Source: Pedobacter westerhofensis
GTDB taxonomy: Bacteria; Bacteroidota; Bacteroidia; Sphingobacteriales; Sphingobacteriaceae
Reading direction: 5' to 3'
Assembly: GCF_900182595.1 (NCBI RefSeq)
Contig: NZ_FXTN01000005.1
Location: forward strand, 401,050 to 465,049
DNA: 64,000 nt
Both the position numbers and the translations under genes were made by a program. Every line of letters begins with the position of its first letter. The stretch's first letter is position 1. The notes under the pieces are model-generated. The model did no database searches, had not been told where the DNA came from, and was given only the letters and a program-made list of their open reading frames with translations. Positions 63,404-64,000 of this stretch are shown here, in pieces.

Positions 63404-64000
63404 TCAAATTGGGTCAACTGGTGCATCAGTTTCTAAACGCTCTGAAGTATCTTTTAAATGAAGCTGCTGAAATAAATAGATCGTTTCCTGATCGTTCAAT
63501 GGAAGTCTATCGCCCGATTTTTCCGGCTCAAGCTCCAGCTTCAAAAGCCCATGGCTTTCCAGAAGCTTATCATAGATTAAATTAGGGTCCAGTATACCTG
63601 CTATTGACTGATAACCCTTCAGATTCATGCCAGATTTAAAAATCACTGTATCGGCGCCGCTGGTACGGATAATAGTAGGAATGAAAGTCTTCAGCAGAAT
63701 GAGTGCGGCGTTTTGATGACGGTCGAGTTCTTCGATAATCTTATCTTCTAGTCCGGATGGGTCAACATCTTTCCAGAACAAGAGCAATCTCCAGAGTTCA
63801 TTATCTTTAAGTATCTCAAAGAAATTATGCCCGTTAAATTGTTTATTGAACCTGGTGCGTATTTCAGCGAAAGTGCCCCTCTGTTTCGGGTCAAACTGAC
63901 CCTCGCACTGGCTGCCGAGCGTAGTAGCGGATGCTCCACTAAGTACTACCAAAGATAATAAATTCCCGCCGCCCCCATCTGGCACTGAGCAAAAGCAGCT
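63404..64000 (-). CDS. unrecognised protein, C-terminal part (possibly KAP-type NTPase)
   Basis: The frame is open to the right edge, so only the last 198 or so residues are seen; the GTG at 63985 is probably internal. Segments RGTFAEIRTRFNKQFNG, NELWRLLLFWKDVDPSGLED and ALILLKTFIPTIIR are well formed, followed by an acidic tail (LEPEKSGDRLPL). No P-loop is in the visible part. The helical tail reminds me of the C-terminal region of KAP-type P-loop NTPases, but I would not rely on it. It points left, toward the 51-bp palindrome, and belongs to the accessory island. Confidence 0.5.
   Translation of the reverse strand, partial: SCFCSVPDGGGGNLLSLVVLSGASATTLGSQCEGQFDPKQRGTFAEIRTRFNKQFNGHNFFEILKDNELWRLLLFWKDVDPSGLEDKIIEELDRHQNAALILLKTFIPTIIRTSGADTVIFKSGMNLKGYQSIAGILDPNLIYDKLLESHGLLKLELEPEKSGDRLPLNDQETIYLFQQLHLKDTSERLETDAPVDPI

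Overview
The window comes from a Bacteroidota chromosome, most likely Sphingobacteriaceae (Pedobacter-like). The evidence is a SusD-type lipoprotein, the type IX secretion/gliding genes gldK-L-M-N, gldB and porW/sprE, a DksA-like protein with a degenerate zinc finger, an ATP synthase operon without the beta and epsilon genes, and several upstream elements matching the Bacteroidota -7 consensus TAnnTTTG. No rRNA, tRNA, CRISPR array or insertion sequence could be supported.

Left part (1-15.6 kb) is a sugar region. It holds the end of a susD gene, then transketolase and a lipoprotein aldose epimerase on the minus strand, a catalytically dead Nudix protein of the AraR regulator type, and the arabinose operon araB-araD-araA plus a sodium/sugar symporter. 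Together these would import L-arabinose, convert it to xylulose 5-phosphate and feed the pentose phosphate pathway. Between the regulator and araB lies an accessory insertion: two DUF6266 paralogues, a frameshifted archaeal-type ATPase and a pair of large palindromes. A GH18 lipoprotein and an AraC-type gene remnant follow.

Middle part (15.7-59.2 kb) is dense housekeeping DNA: ileS-dksA-lspA, serS, rsmI, lnt, nadE, gldB, a patatin, comB, gcvT, two glycosyltransferases, rnhB, a lone OppC-type permease, a flippase-like membrane protein, ruvC, an acid phosphatase, the ATP synthase operon (atpZ, an AtpI-like gene, atpB-E-F-H-A-G), porW/sprE, a class A PBP, uvrC, gldK-L-M-N, hemD with a DUF4271 gene, and a histidine phosphatase. 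The T9SS genes gldK-L-M-N, porW and gldB act together in protein export and possibly gliding.

Right part (59.2-64 kb) looks like an AT-rich accessory island. It has two decayed small genes, an intact AlbA_2/HATPase protein, about 1.1 kb of ORF-free DNA crowded with a strand-polar ATTCTCC motif and imperfect long repeats, a strong terminator, a 51-bp perfect palindrome, and the 3' part of an unrecognised gene running off the right edge. The ORF-free repeat region next to the AlbA_2 gene is the best candidate for something undescribed.
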